A DNA stretch of 64,000 nucleotides, from contig NZ_FMIY01000002.1 of NCBI RefSeq assembly GCF_900095855.1, positions 239,322-303,321 on the forward strand, written 5' to 3'. This DNA comes from Megasphaera coli. Its GTDB lineage: Bacteria; Bacillota; Negativicutes; Veillonellales; Megasphaeraceae. Under the pieces are notes generated by a model. That model saw only the letters and a program-made list of their open reading frames with translations. It searched no databases and had not been told where the DNA came from. A program made the translations under genes and the position numbers. This document shows positions 6,928-16,428 of this stretch, one piece after another (the first letter of the stretch is position 1; each line of letters opens with the position of its first letter).

Positions 6928-8187
6928 ATGAGTGAAAAGAAAATCCCCTTCACGGAGGCGGAAATTCGTGAAATTATCAAGACATATCCTACGCCTTTTC
7001 ATATTTATGATGAACGGGCGATTGTTGATAATGCACGTAAATTCCTTGCCGCCTTTGCGTGGGCGCCCGGTTTTAAGGAGTATTTTGCCGTCAAGGCGAC
7101 ACCCAATCCGCATATCTTAAAATTGCTGCAAGCCGAAGGCATCGGTGCCGACTGCAGCTCCATGGCGGAGCTCCTCTTGTGTGAAAAGATCGGCATTTCC
7201 GGCGAAGAGATTATTTTTTCGGCCAACGACACACCGTATGAAGAGTTTGCCAAGGCCATGGAAATGGGCGCTCTCATCAATTTGGACGATATTACGATGA
7301 TCGATTATATGGAGCGGCGGGGTCCCTTGCCGGCCGCTGTATGCATGCGTTATAATCCGGGGCCGCTGCTGAAAGAGGGGAACGCTCTCATCGGTATGCC
7401 TGAAGAAGCGAAATACGGCATGACGCGCGGCCAGATTTTTACGGCCATAGACATGCTGCGCCGAAAGGGAGTGGCCCGTTTCGGACTGCACACGATGGTC
7501 GTGTCGAACGAATTGGCCGAAGCGAACCTCCTTCATACGGCTGGGATGATGTTCGACCTTGCCGTGGAAGTACAGGATAAACTCGGCGTAAACATTGAGT
7601 TTATCGACTTCGGCGGCGGCATCGGCATTCCCTATCGCCCCGAAGATAAAGACGTCGATTGTGCCGTCCTCAGCGCCGGTATTCGGCGGAGTTTTGAAGA
7701 AATTATGGTGCCGCACGGCCTCGGCGAGGTTCGCCTTGCCTTTGAATGCGGCCGTTTCGTTACGGGGCCGTACGGTTACCTCGTCATGACGGCCATTCAT
7801 CACAAGGATATTTGGAAACACTATATCGGTACGGACGCGTCCATGGCGGATCTCATGCGGCCCGGCATGTACGGCGCCTATCATCATTTGACGGTTATGG
7901 GTAAAGAAACGGTGCCTGCCGATCATGTGTATGACGTGACCGGTTCCCTTTGCGAAAACTGTGATAAATTTGCCGTTGACAGAAAGTTACCGCAAATTGA
8001 TGAAGGCGATATCCTCGTCGTTCACGATACGGGCGCTCACGGTCATGCCATGGGCTTTAATTACAACGGCAAGCTCCGTTCGGCGGAGCTCCTGCTCCGC
8101 AAGGACGGGGCGGTCACGCAAATCCGTCGCGCCGAGACTATGGATGACTTGTTTGCAACCTTGGATTTTACGTCCTTCAGGAAGTAA
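6928..8187 (+). CDS. lysA: Diaminopimelate decarboxylase
   Basis: PLP enzyme making L-lysine from meso-diaminopimelate. The 419-residue fold-type III protein has the PLP lysine in YFAVKATPNP (about residue 56), the phosphate-binding glycines in DFGGGIGIPYRPED, the cross-subunit Cys motif LCENCDKF and a C-terminal HDTGAHGHAMGFNYNG. ATG 6928 is chosen because GGGAG lies 9 bases upstream. An earlier in-frame ATG at 6886 falls inside the terminator. Ornithine/lysine decarboxylases of this fold are an alternative, but the length and motifs favour LysA. Confidence 0.88.
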   Translation: MSEKKIPFTEAEIREIIKTYPTPFHIYDERAIVDNARKFLAAFAWAPGFKEYFAVKATPNPHILKLLQAEGIGADCSSMAELLLCEKIGISGEEIIFSANDTPYEEFAKAMEMGALINLDDITMIDYMERRGPLPAAVCMRYNPGPLLKEGNALIGMPEEAKYGMTRGQIFTAIDMLRRKGVARFGLHTMVVSNELAEANLLHTAGMMFDLAVEVQDKLGVNIEFIDFGGGIGIPYRPEDKDVDCAVLSAGIRRSFEEIMVPHGLGEVRLAFECGRFVTGPYGYLVMTAIHHKDIWKHYIGTDASMADLMRPGMYGAYHHLTVMGKETVPADHVYDVTGSLCENCDKFAVDRKLPQIDEGDILVVHDTGAHGHAMGFNYNGKLRSAELLLRKDGAVTQIRRAETMDDLFATLDFTSFRK

Positions 8188-8224
8188 CGGGGGAACGTAT
8201 TGCAGCTTTACGAAGGAGAGACGT

Positions 8225-8686
8225 ATGATCAGTTTTTTTGATGCAGTCACGGCCTTTCAACTTATGATGATTCTTTCCCTGGCAGCCGGTCTTGCGTACG
8301 GGCGGAGAAGGGGGCGGCTTCCCGTCAGGGCGGCAGTACTGCACAACGCCATGTACCTCGTGTGGGCGCTTGTGGTTACGGCCTTTTTTGCGGCGAGCCT
8401 TGCCGTTTGGGCCGTGTCCTTTTTCGTCCTCTTTTTCCTTTCTCACGCCCTCTGCGGCAGACGGCGGCAAGGCGCGTGGATCAACACGGAACGGGTTGTG
8501 CACGTTCGGTCGGGGGCCTTTTTGTTTCTCCCGGCGGCGGCACTCCTCTTCGGCGGCATGCAGGTACTGGCCTATTATTTACCCCTGTGCGTATACGCTC
8601 TGCCCTATGAAATCGGTACGGCTGCGGCAGGCGGTCTGTTTTTGGGACTTCTCTTTTCCTATACGGACAGGGAATTGCAGGTATAA
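8225..8686 (+). CDS. Small integral membrane protein, unknown
   Basis: 153 residues with about five hydrophobic segments (around residues 8-22, 38-52, 55-75, 95-115, 130-147) joined by Arg-rich loops (YGRRRGRLPVR, HALCGRRRQG). No family recognised. AAGGAGAG precedes the ATG, 37 bases after lysA, so it may share the lysA transcript. The next gene starts from its own promoter. Confidence 0.7.
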   Translation: MISFFDAVTAFQLMMILSLAAGLAYGRRRGRLPVRAAVLHNAMYLVWALVVTAFFAASLAVWAVSFFVLFFLSHALCGRRRQGAWINTERVVHVRSGAFLFLPAAALLFGGMQVLAYYLPLCVYALPYEIGTAAAGGLFLGLLFSYTDRELQV

Positions 8687-8693
8687 AGCTTGT

Positions 8694-8722
8694 TTGACAG
8701 CTCCGTTCTTTGTTGATACAAT
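8694..8722 (+). promoter_or_regulatory. Strong promoter of the purine operon
   Basis: TTGACA (8694-8699), 17-base spacer, TACAAT (8717-8722) preceded by TGA. Transcription should start near 8730, giving a leader of about 167 nt that ends in an attenuator-like hairpin. Confidence 0.85.
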
Positions 8723-8763
8723 AAAATTGTATTTTTGTTATTTTACCGGTAGGGAGATGCGGC

Positions 8764-8829
8764 ATGATATCAATGATGAAGGACATCTGTATACGTTCTT
8801 TTTCTTGCCGTGCCTGCAATATGCCGTAA
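8764..8829 (+). CDS. Candidate leader peptide of the pur operon, 21 aa
   Basis: ATG at 8764 follows AGGGAG (8751-8756) at an ideal 7 bases. The frame reads 21 codons and stops at 8827-8829, just before the attenuator stem that begins at 8835. The peptide begins MISMMKDICIRSF and is rich in Met and Cys, with no run of a regulatory amino acid. A second frame (ATG 8757, 25 codons, stop 8832-8834) ends at nearly the same place but has no room for a ribosome-binding site. Translation to the stop would mask the 5' arm of the hairpin, so a role in antitermination is possible. Not demonstrated. Confidence 0.4.
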   Translation: MISMMKDICIRSFSCRACNMP

Positions 8830-8834
8830 TGTAA

Positions 8835-8880
8835 AAATCCCGGAAGGTGACGTATGTCGCTTTCGGGATTTCTTTGTTTC
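8835..8880 (+). terminator. Attenuator hairpin before purE
   Basis: Long stem running from AAATCCCGG (8835-8843) to CGGGATTT (8864-8871) with a GTAT tip and one bulge, followed by a T-rich tract. It ends 17 bases before the purE start, so it is inside the leader and not after a gene. Confidence 0.75.
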
Positions 8881-8896
8881 GGGGAGGAGCATTTTT

Positions 8897-9391
8897 ATGA
8901 AGGTCGGGGTAATAATGGGCAGTGATTCCGATCTGCCCGTTATGCAGAAAGCCTTGGATGTGTTTGCCGAGTTCGGCGTGGAATGCGAGGTCATTCTCGC
9001 GTCGGCTCACCGCACACCGGATGCGGTCAAAGAGTTTGCCGAAGGAGCGGAAGCGAGGGGCATCGGCTGTATCATCGCCGGCGCCGGTATGGCGGCTCAT
9101 CTGGCAGGTGTTGTCGCAGCCTTTACGCCCCTGCCCGTTATCGGTGTTCCCTTGGCGGGAGGGAACCTGAAGGGAATGGACGCGCTTCTCGCCACGGTGC
9201 AGATGCCTTCGGGTATGCCGGTTGCGACCGTTGCCATTAACGGCGCCGGGAACGGAGCCCTCCTGGCACTGCAGATACTGGCTGTCGGCAATGCGGCGCT
9301 GCGCGCAAAATACAAAGCCTATCGCAAGCATATGAGTGACCAAGTCGCAGCAAAAAATCTGAAATTGCAGGAGCAGCTGAAAAAATCCTGA
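8897..9391 (+). CDS. purE: N5-carboxyaminoimidazole ribonucleotide mutase
   Basis: Class I PurE converts N5-CAIR to CAIR in purine synthesis. The 164 residues carry GSDSDLPVM at the N-terminus, the catalytic SAHRTPD motif (about residues 38-44), [10 protein letters not shown] and [23 protein letters not shown] (8883-8889) precedes the ATG. It is the first gene of purE-F-M-N-H(N)-D. No purK is adjacent. Confidence 0.95.
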   Translation: MKVGVIMGSDSDLPVMQKALDVFAEFGVECEVILASAHRTPDAVKEFAEGAEARGIGCIIAGAGMAAHLAGVVAAFTPLPVIGVPLAGGNLKGMDALLATVQMPSGMPVATVAINGAGNGALLALQILAVGNAALRAKYKAYRKHMSDQVAAKNLKLQEQLKKS

Positions 9392-9411
9392 TAAACGGCC
9401 GGAGGGAATAT

Positions 9412-10839
9412 ATGCAGTACGATCCGATATGGGATAAAATTCATGAAGAATGCGGTGTCCTGGGCATTTACGACAAGACCGTGGAGATACCGCGATATAT
9501 CTATTGGGGGCTCTTCGCCCTGCAGCACCGCGGGCAGGAAAGCGGCGGCATGGCCCTTACGGACGGGACGGATATTCATACGTACCGCGGCATGGGACTC
9601 ATCAGCTCGGTCTTTGAAAAAGGCGTGCCCGAAGAAGACGGACATATCGGCATCGGACATGTCCGCTATTCGACGACGGGCTCCAATAATCCGCGCAATA
9701 TTCAGCCTCTTGCCGTGTATACGGCTATGGGTGAAATCGCCCTGGCCCATAACGGGAATCTGACGAATACGCGCCTTCTGCGCGAAGCTCTGGAGGATTC
9801 GGGTGCCACCTTTCAGACCACTATGGACAGCGAAGTCATTGTCAATCTCATCGGCCGCAGTAAGAAAAAGACCTTTGAAGAGCGTATTATAGACAGTGTG
9901 AAACAGATTCGGGGCGCTTATTCTCTCGTTCTCATGACGAAAGAAAAGATGTACGGTGCCCGCGACCCGTACGGCTTCCGTCCCCTCTGTATCGGCCGGA
10001 CCGGGACGGGCGGTTGGGTCCTCGCTTCGGAAACGTGTGCCCTGGACGCCATCGGCGCCGCCTTCGTGCGTGACGTGAAGCCCGGCGAATTTATTGAAAT
10101 CGGGGAGAACGGCCTGAGGTCGGTTATCTTTGCCGCAGCGGACCGTAAGCAGGTCTGTTCCTTTGAATACATTTATTTTGCACGCCCCGACAGCATTATA
10201 GACGGGCAGGACGTCTATCAGGCGCGCCTTAACATGGGCCGGGAAATGTGGAATGAAACGCGCTATGATGCGGATCTCGTCATTTCCGTTCCCGACAGCG
10301 GCACGACGGCGGCCATCGGTTATGCCATGGCGTCTGGGATTCCCTTTAACCACGGTCTCATTAAGAACCGTTATATGGGACGGACCTTCATCAAGCCGAA
10401 CCAGAAGCAGCGTGAACTGGCCGTGCGCATGAAGCTGAACGTCGTCAAGTCGGTCGTCGGGGGAAAACGTATCGTCATGGTCGACGACTCCATTGTCCGC
10501 GGCACGACGAGCGGCATTATCTGTAAGCTTCTGCGTGAGGCGGGGGCGAAGGAAGTCTACATGTGCGTATCGGCGCCGCCCGTCAAGTACTCCTGTTTTT
10601 ACGGCATCGACACGTCCGTGCGCAAGGAGCTCATTGCGGCAGGCCTCAACGTGGAAGAAATTCGCAAGTATATCGGTGTAGACAAGCTGCATTTCATTTC
10701 TGAAAGCGGTTTGGCAAGGGCCATGCCGGAGGTGCCGAAGGAAAATATGTGTCTTGCCTGCTTTAATAACGATTACCCTACGGACATTCCCGTGACCGGT
10801 GAGGAAGGAGAAAAGTATGCCCTCGAAGGAAAATGCTAA
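9412..10839 (+). CDS. purF: Amidophosphoribosyltransferase
   Basis: First committed step of purine synthesis: PRPP plus glutamine to phosphoribosylamine. Cys14 in EECGVLGIY would be the N-terminal nucleophile after loss of a 13-residue propeptide. The PRPP loop is [14 protein letters not shown] (about 362-375). Cysteines in [15 protein letters not shown] and CLACFNN match the [4Fe-4S] ligands of the Bacillus-type enzyme, so it should be oxygen sensitive. It overlaps purM by 23 bases. Confidence 0.97.
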   Translation: MQYDPIWDKIHEECGVLGIYDKTVEIPRYIYWGLFALQHRGQESGGMALTDGTDIHTYRGMGLISSVFEKGVPEEDGHIGIGHVRYSTTGSNNPRNIQPLAVYTAMGEIALAHNGNLTNTRLLREALEDSGATFQTTMDSEVIVNLIGRSKKKTFEERIIDSVKQIRGAYSLVLMTKEKMYGARDPYGFRPLCIGRTGTGGWVLASETCALDAIGAAFVRDVKPGEFIEIGENGLRSVIFAAADRKQVCSFEYIYFARPDSIIDGQDVYQARLNMGREMWNETRYDADLVISVPDSGTTAAIGYAMASGIPFNHGLIKNRYMGRTFIKPNQKQRELAVRMKLNVVKSVVGGKRIVMVDDSIVRGTTSGIICKLLREAGAKEVYMCVSAPPVKYSCFYGIDTSVRKELIAAGLNVEEIRKYIGVDKLHFISESGLARAMPEVPKENMCLACFNNDYPTDIPVTGEEGEKYALEGKC

Positions 10840-11890
10840 GGAACGGTTGACCTATGCCGCAGCCGGCGTCGATATTGATGCGGGGAACAAAGCGGTTGAA
10901 CTGATGAAACACTCCGTAAAGGCCACGTACCGCCCGGAAGTGCTCGGCGATCTCGGCGGCTTCGGCGGACTCTTTTCGCTTATGAACAGTAAGATTAAGA
11001 ATCCCGTCCTTGTCAGCGGCACGGACGGTGTCGGCACGAAGCTGCGCCTGGCCATTATGATGGATAAGCACGACACGGTCGGCCAAGACTGCGTCGCCAT
11101 GTCGATTAACGATATTCTCGTCCAGGGAGCGGAACCGCTCTTTTTCCTCGACTATATCGCCGTGGGCAAGCTCCATCCGGAGCAGGCGGCGACCGTCGTC
11201 AAGGGTGTTGCCGCGGCATGCGCCGAATCGGGATGTGCTCTCTTGGGCGGCGAAACGGCGGAAATGGCCGGCTTTTATGCTGACGGCGACTATGACCTGG
11301 CCGGTTTCGGCGTGGGTATCGTAGACAGGGAGAAGATCATTACAGGTGAAACCGTCGATGTCGGTGATGTTCTCATCGGTTTGCCGTCGACGGGCGTTCA
11401 TTCCAACGGCTTTTCGCTCGTGCGGAAAATTATTTTCGAGCGCATGGGCATGAAGCTTGACGACTATGTTCCCGAGCTCGGCATGTCCGTCGGCGAATGT
11501 CTGCTCACGCCGACGCGCCTTTATCCGCGGCCGTGCCTGCCGCTTATACGAAATTTTACGATTAAAGGGATGGTCCACATTACGGGCGGCGGCTTTTATG
11601 AAAATATTCCCCGCGTACTGCCGGACGGCATCGGTGTGGAAGCGGATGTTACGACATGGCCGCGCCTGCCTGTATTCGATCTCTTGCAGCGAGGAGGCAA
11701 TGTGGATTGGCACGAAATGTATCGGACTTTCAACATGGGCATCGGCATGATACTCATCGTTGACGCCGCCGACGCGGACGCCGTCATGCATGACCTGGCG
11801 AAACGCGGCGAGCCTGCCTATATTATCGGCAGGACCGTGCGCGCCGATAAAGAACGCGTTACCCTTACGGGAGGCCCCTTCCATGCGTAA
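10817..11890 (+). CDS. purM: Phosphoribosylformylglycinamidine cyclo-ligase (AIR synthetase)
   Basis: ATP-dependent ring closure of FGAM to AIR. The 357-residue protein shows [23 protein letters not shown], the metal/ATP-site segment [27 protein letters not shown] and [14 protein letters not shown]. The ATG at 10817 has AAGGAG 6 bases upstream and lies inside the end of purF. It overlaps purN by 8 bases. Confidence 0.97.
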   Translation: MPSKENAKERLTYAAAGVDIDAGNKAVELMKHSVKATYRPEVLGDLGGFGGLFSLMNSKIKNPVLVSGTDGVGTKLRLAIMMDKHDTVGQDCVAMSINDILVQGAEPLFFLDYIAVGKLHPEQAATVVKGVAAACAESGCALLGGETAEMAGFYADGDYDLAGFGVGIVDREKIITGETVDVGDVLIGLPSTGVHSNGFSLVRKIIFERMGMKLDDYVPELGMSVGECLLTPTRLYPRPCLPLIRNFTIKGMVHITGGGFYENIPRVLPDGIGVEADVTTWPRLPVFDLLQRGGNVDWHEMYRTFNMGIGMILIVDAADADAVMHDLAKRGEPAYIIGRTVRADKERVTLTGGPFHA

Positions 11891-12494
11891 AAAGCGAATC
11901 GTCGTCTTCGCCTCCGGCAGAGGCTCCAATGCGGCGGCGCTGCGACGGGCCATACTGGAAGGGAGTATTAAGGGCGAGCTCGTCGGCGCCGTTTGCGATG
12001 TGGCCGATGCGCCTTTCATAAAGACCGCTTCGTCCTGGGGCGTTCCGGTCATTGTGGCGGAGCGCAAGGGCTTCGTGTCGCAGCAGGACTTTGAGGCTTA
12101 TATAGCCGCGCGTATTGAGCCGCTCCGGCCCGACTTGCTCTGTCTTGCCGGATTTATGCGGCTGTTGAGCGGCGATTTCATAAAGCCTTATGCGCACCGC
12201 ATCATGAATATCCATCCGGCACTCCTGCCGGCTTTTAAAGGGCTGCATGCCCAGCGGCAGGCCGTGGAAGCGGGTGTAAAGGTTGCCGGCTGTACGGTGC
12301 ACTTCGTCGTGCCCGACATGGATGCGGGCCCCATTATTATTCAGGAAACCGTGCCCGTACGCGATGACGATACGGAAGATACGTTGGCGGCGCGGATTTT
12401 GACGAAAGAGCATTCGGCCTATGTGCGGGCCGTATCACTTTTTTGTGACGATAAGCTGGAAATTACAGGCAATAAGGTACACATCAGAGATTAA
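11883..12494 (+). CDS. purN: Phosphoribosylglycinamide formyltransferase
   Basis: Transfers formyl from 10-formyl-tetrahydrofolate to GAR. The 203 residues begin with [14 protein letters not shown], and the catalytic Asn-His pair is in [18 protein letters not shown] with the Asp in [17 protein letters not shown] precedes ATG 11883. It needs the folate cofactor whose pools are also handled by the metF, metH and folC products in this window. Confidence 0.96.
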   Translation: MRKKRIVVFASGRGSNAAALRRAILEGSIKGELVGAVCDVADAPFIKTASSWGVPVIVAERKGFVSQQDFEAYIAARIEPLRPDLLCLAGFMRLLSGDFIKPYAHRIMNIHPALLPAFKGLHAQRQAVEAGVKVAGCTVHFVVPDMDAGPIIIQETVPVRDDDTEDTLAARILTKEHSAYVRAVSLFCDDKLEITGNKVHIRD

Positions 12495-12509
12495 CGGGGA
12501 GGACGGGCA

Positions 12510-13115
12510 GTGAAAATAAAACGGGCATTACTCAGCGTTTCCGATAAGACGGGAATTACAGAATTAGGAAAAGAGTTGGCTGCACTGGGTGTGGAAATTA
12601 TCTCTACCGGCGGCACGATGAAGACGCTGCAGGCTGCAGGTATTCCCGTAAAGGCCGTGCAGGACGTGACGGGCTTTCCGGAAATGATGGACGGCCGCGT
12701 GAAGACCTTGCATCCGAAGATTCACGGCGCCATTTTGGCCATGCGCGATAATAAGGAGCACGTGAGAGCCATGGCGGAGCACGGCATTGTACCTGTCGAC
12801 TTGGTCGTCGTCAACCTCTATCCTTTTGAAGCGACTGTGGCCAAACCGGACGTGACCTTGGCCGAAGCCGTTGAAAATATTGATATCGGCGGTCCCTGTA
12901 TGGTGCGGGCGGCGGCTAAGAACAACAAGTTTGTCGCCGTCGTGACGAATCCGAAAAAGTATGGACAAATCATTGATATTCTGAAAAAAGACGGCGAATT
13001 TTCCGATTCCTGTCGGTTGGAGCTGGCACGTGAGGCGTTTGCACATACTGCCGCTTACGACGCGGCCGTTACGGCCTATTTGACGGAAGCCGCAGCGAAA
13101 GGAGCATCGTACTGA
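12510..13115 (+). CDS. purH: IMP cyclohydrolase, stand-alone N-terminal half of PurH
   Basis: Closes FAICAR to IMP, the last step of the pathway. The 201 residues cover only the MGS-like domain: [38 protein letters not shown] and [16 protein letters not shown]. The AICAR formyltransferase domain, which usually makes PurH about 510 residues, is absent. purD starts one base inside the stop, so there is no remnant. A separate AICAR formyltransferase must be encoded elsewhere (inference). GTG start with GGGGAGG 7 bases upstream. Confidence 0.92.
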   Translation: MKIKRALLSVSDKTGITELGKELAALGVEIISTGGTMKTLQAAGIPVKAVQDVTGFPEMMDGRVKTLHPKIHGAILAMRDNKEHVRAMAEHGIVPVDLVVVNLYPFEATVAKPDVTLAEAVENIDIGGPCMVRAAAKNNKFVAVVTNPKKYGQIIDILKKDGEFSDSCRLELAREAFAHTAAYDAAVTAYLTEAAAKGASY

Positions 13116-14392
13116 TGAACGTAGGTGTTATCGGCAGCGGCGGCAGAGAACATGCCCTCGTGTGGAAGCTGCACCAAAGTCCGTCCGTGGAAAAGCTGTA
13201 TGCCGTTCCCGGCAGTGCGGCCATGGCGGATCTGGCCGAGTGTGTGCCCTTGCCCGTGTCGGACCTGGCAGGTATTACGGATTATGCCGTGCGGCAGGAT
13301 ATAGATCTTCTCGTCGTCGGGCCGGAAGTTCCCTTGACCGAAGGCATTGCGGATCTGGCGGAAGAAAAGGGAATTGCCGTTTTCGGGCCGTCAAAGGCGG
13401 CAGCACGGCTGGAAGGTTCCAAGAGCTTTGCCAAGATGCTCATGAAAAAATACGGTATACCGACTGCGGACTATGAAAGCTTTACGGACGGTGCGGCCGC
13501 AAAAGCGTACATAAAAGAAAAAGGCTCGCCCATCGTTGTCAAAGCGGACGGCTTGGCTGCCGGCAAGGGCGTCGTCGTCGCCATGACGACGGCCGAAGCT
13601 CTGGCGGCCGTAGATGCCATGATGGAGGATAAGATTTTCGGTGACTCGGGCGGCCGCATTGTCGTTGAAGAATACATGAGCGGTGAAGAGGCGAGCATTC
13701 TTGCTTTTGTCGACGGCAAAACGATTGTGCCCATGCCGGCCGCACAGGATCACAAACGTATTTTTGACGATGACAAGGGGCCCAATACGGGCGGCATGGG
13801 TGCTTATGCTCCCGCTCCCGTCGTGACGGAAGCCATATATGAAGAAGTGACGGAACGGATTTTGAAGCCGACCGTTGCGGCCCTTGCGGCAGAAGGCATA
13901 CTCTATCGCGGCTGCCTGTATGCCGGGCTCATGCTGACGACGGAAGGTGTGAAGGTTGTCGAATTTAACTGCCGCTTCGGCGATCCGGAAACGCAGGCCG
14001 TCCTGCCCCTTATAGACGGCGATTTGGCGGAAATTATGTATGCCTGCGCCAGAGGGAACCTTGACGCCGCACAGGTACGCAGTCATGACGGCGCGGCATG
14101 CTGCGTCGTTATGGCGTCCGCAGGCTATCCCGAATCGTCTCACAGGGGCGATGTCATCAACGGCCTTGACAAGGCGGCCGCACGGAAAGATACGGTTGTC
14201 TTTCACTCGGGTACGGCCGTCAGGGACGGAGTATATGTGACAAGCGGAGGCCGCGTTCTCGGCGTGACGGCACTGGCCGGATCGCTGCGGGAAGCCGTCG
14301 ATAAAGCCTATGCCGCCGTAGGAGATATTTCCTTTGACGGGCAGCAGGTGCGTTCGGATATCGGCAAAAAAGGATTGGACCATTTGCAATAA
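13115..14392 (+). CDS. purD: Phosphoribosylamine-glycine ligase (GAR synthetase)
   Basis: ATP-grasp enzyme joining phosphoribosylamine and glycine. The 425 residues show GSGGREHALVWKL, GPEVPLTEGI, the ATP-grasp strand SPIVVKADGLAAGKGVVVA (about residues 138-156), NTGGMGAYAP and FNCRFGDPETQ. Start and stop overlap purH by one base (TGATG). It is the last gene of the purine operon and is followed by a probable terminator. Confidence 0.97.
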   Translation: MNVGVIGSGGREHALVWKLHQSPSVEKLYAVPGSAAMADLAECVPLPVSDLAGITDYAVRQDIDLLVVGPEVPLTEGIADLAEEKGIAVFGPSKAAARLEGSKSFAKMLMKKYGIPTADYESFTDGAAAKAYIKEKGSPIVVKADGLAAGKGVVVAMTTAEALAAVDAMMEDKIFGDSGGRIVVEEYMSGEEASILAFVDGKTIVPMPAAQDHKRIFDDDKGPNTGGMGAYAPAPVVTEAIYEEVTERILKPTVAALAAEGILYRGCLYAGLMLTTEGVKVVEFNCRFGDPETQAVLPLIDGDLAEIMYACARGNLDAAQVRSHDGAACCVVMASAGYPESSHRGDVINGLDKAAARKDTVVFHSGTAVRDGVYVTSGGRVLGVTALAGSLREAVDKAYAAVGDISFDGQQVRSDIGKKGLDHLQ

Positions 14393-14437
14393 CGGAAACG
14401 AACCGCCCGGCAGGAGCCGCAACGGTCCGTTTTTAAC
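14391..14437 (+). terminator. Probable terminator of the purine operon
   Basis: AACGG (14391-14395) and ACCG pair with CGGT and CCGTT ahead of a TTTTT tract near 14430-14435, with an inner CGGC/GCCG stem. It overlaps the purD stop codon and precedes the fumC ribosome-binding site. Confidence 0.5.
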
Positions 14438-14453
14438 AGGAGGGGTGAAGACT

Positions 14454-15845
14454 GTGAATTATCGAGTTGAAACGGATTCCATGGGAGAAATAAAAGTACC
14501 TGCGGAAAAGCTGTGGGGCGCCCAGACGCAGCGCAGCCTGGAAAATTTCCAAATCGGCACGGAAAAGATACCCGTTGAAATGGTACGTGTCTTTGCTTAT
14601 TTAAAAAAGACGGCGGCCCTTGTCAACTCGGTTTTGGGGCAATTGGATGAGGCGCGGGCACAGGCCATTGCCGCCGCCTGTGACGACATCCTTGCCGGCC
14701 GGTTGGACGGCAATTTTCCGCTTGCCGTCTGGATGACGGGGAGCGGCACGCAGTTCAATATGAATATAAATGAAGTTGTCGCCCGCAGGGCCATGGATAT
14801 TTTATCGGAACGGGGAAGGCCCGTGCAGGTTCACCCGAATGATCACGTCAACCGCTCGCAGAGCTCAAACGACACCTTCCCGACGGCTATATACGTGACG
14901 GGCATCCTCCTGATTCGCCGGCACCTCCTGCCGTCACTGGCGGAGCTTCATAAAAAACTGAGCCGTAAGGCGAAGGAGTATAAAAACGTCGTTAAAATCG
15001 GTCGGACCCATTTGCAGGATGCTACGCCTTTGACGCTGGGTCAGGAATTCAGCGGCTGGGCGCGCATGTTGGAACGCAACAGGGAAATGCTCGAACACGG
15101 TTGTGATTTCCTGCGCGATCTCGCCGCAGGCGGTACGGCCGTCGGTACGGGCATTAACTGCCCCGACGGGTATGCCGGACTTTTTGCGGAAAAGCTGAGT
15201 GAATTGACGGGCGAAGTCTTCCGGACGGCACCCAATAAATTCCAGGCCCTGACGAGCAAGGACGAGCTCGTCGTCGTTCACGGCATGCTGAAAGCCTTGG
15301 CCTGCGACCTCATGAAAATAGCCAACGATATTCGCTGGCTCGCGTCGGGACCGCGCTGCGGCATCGGTGAGCTGATTATCCCTGCCAACGAGCCGGGCAG
15401 CTCCATTATGCCGTCCAAGGTCAATCCGACGCAGTGTGAAGCCGTGACGATGGTTGCCGTCCAGGTCATGGGCAACGACGCGACCGTGGGCATTGCCGCC
15501 AGCCAGGGGAATTTTGAACTGAACGTGTTTATGCCCGTCATGGCCTATAATCTGGTTCAGTCCGTGCGCCTTCTGGCGGATGTCATGAAATCCTTCGGCA
15601 ATCACTGTATTGACGGTATTGTACCCAATTACGGACAAATTGAGAGAAATCTTAACCGCTCCCTTATTTTGGTGACGGGCCTCGTACCCCTTATCGGTTA
15701 TGACAAGGCCTGCGCCATTGCCGAAAAAGCGGCCGCCGAGGGCCTGACTCTGCGCGATGCGGCTGTTGCAAGCGGCTTTGTGAGCGGCGCAGACTACGAT
15801 AAACACATGAATCCCGCCGACCTTGCCGGCATCGGCAAAGGTTGA
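14454..15845 (+). CDS. fumC: Fumarate hydratase class II
   Basis: Reversible hydration of fumarate to malate. The 463 residues match the iron-free class II family: SGTQFNMNINEVVARRA, VNRSQSSNDTFPTA, GRTHLQDATPLTLGQE with the catalytic His, and the signature GSSIMPSKVNPTQCEA. Aspartase is the close alternative, but SGTQ rather than AGGT near residue 100 supports FumC. GTG start with AGGAGGGGTG (14438-14447) 6 bases upstream. In a fermenter it could act in a reductive malate-fumarate branch or recycle fumarate from purine synthesis (inference). Confidence 0.93.
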   Translation: MNYRVETDSMGEIKVPAEKLWGAQTQRSLENFQIGTEKIPVEMVRVFAYLKKTAALVNSVLGQLDEARAQAIAAACDDILAGRLDGNFPLAVWMTGSGTQFNMNINEVVARRAMDILSERGRPVQVHPNDHVNRSQSSNDTFPTAIYVTGILLIRRHLLPSLAELHKKLSRKAKEYKNVVKIGRTHLQDATPLTLGQEFSGWARMLERNREMLEHGCDFLRDLAAGGTAVGTGINCPDGYAGLFAEKLSELTGEVFRTAPNKFQALTSKDELVVVHGMLKALACDLMKIANDIRWLASGPRCGIGELIIPANEPGSSIMPSKVNPTQCEAVTMVAVQVMGNDATVGIAASQGNFELNVFMPVMAYNLVQSVRLLADVMKSFGNHCIDGIVPNYGQIERNLNRSLILVTGLVPLIGYDKACAIAEKAAAEGLTLRDAAVASGFVSGADYDKHMNPADLAGIGKG

Positions 15846-15874
15846 CAGGATCCATAAGTAATAGACGGGAGCTG

Positions 15875-16273
15875 TTATTTTTTCAGCTTAGCCTGCGCCT
15901 TTTCCACAAAGGGCGCCGACTCAATTATAAACCGTTCGTGTACGGCTTCGCCGACGGAACCGGCTTCATCGAAGCCTTCGATTTTAAAGGTCAGTTTGCG
16001 CCGGTCCTGTTCGACCAGAACGGCTTTTGCCGTTACGGTCATGCCGATGGGGGTTGCCGACGTGTGCTTAATGTTCATCATAATGCCGACCGTGCTGCAG
16101 CCTTCGGGCAATTGTTCGTGAACGGCTACGACGGCTGCGTGCTCCATGAGGGCGACGAGGGCCGGTGTGGCATAGACCGGAGCCGTGCCGCTGGCGTACT
16201 TGATGGCCGTGTTATTTTCCGTAACGGTTTCCTGCAATTCTGCAGATGAATGTTCTTTTACTGTAAAATCCAT
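15875..16273 (-). CDS. Thioesterase of the FlK (fluoroacetyl-CoA thioesterase) type
   Basis: 132-residue hotdog-fold protein. The motifs YASGTAPVYATPALVALMEHAA and IKHTSATPIGMTV carry the Thr, Glu and His that form the catalytic set in FlK. In most bacteria these proteins hydrolyse small acyl-CoAs or have no known substrate, and fluoroacetyl-CoA activity should not be assumed. ATG 16273 follows AAGGAGG at 8 bases. The gene is convergent to fumC with 29 bases between them and diverges from pgeF. Confidence 0.85.
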   Translation of the reverse strand: MDFTVKEHSSAELQETVTENNTAIKYASGTAPVYATPALVALMEHAAVVAVHEQLPEGCSTVGIMMNIKHTSATPIGMTVTAKAVLVEQDRRKLTFKIEGFDEAGSVGEAVHERFIIESAPFVEKAQAKLKK

Positions 16274-16348
16274 GGTGTGAGCCTCCTTAAAACTATGTTG
16301 TATATGATTAACTATATCATTTTCCCCGGCTTTAGGGAACGGATTTTT

Positions 16349-16379
16349 TTGAAAAGAGCGCCGGCCGCTTCGGTATAAT
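16349..16379 (+). promoter_or_regulatory. Weak promoter candidate for pgeF
   Basis: Perfect TATAAT at 16374-16379 but the nearest -35, TTGAAA (16349-16354), is 19 bases away, longer than optimal. The transcript would have a leader of about 45 bases. Confidence 0.35.
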
Positions 16380-16428
16380 AAGAGCATAAGCTCTCAGCTG
16401 GCGGATGGCGTGAAGGAGAAAGACAATT

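Noticed and set aside
9319..10692. Long open frame antisense to purF (457 codons)
   Set aside because: It mirrors the codon pattern of a well-supported purF, lacks a ribosome-binding site and shows no recognisable motif.
13100..13130. Possible frameshift that cut off the PurH transformylase domain
   Set aside because: purD begins one base inside the purH stop with good coding sequence, so no transformylase remnant exists downstream.
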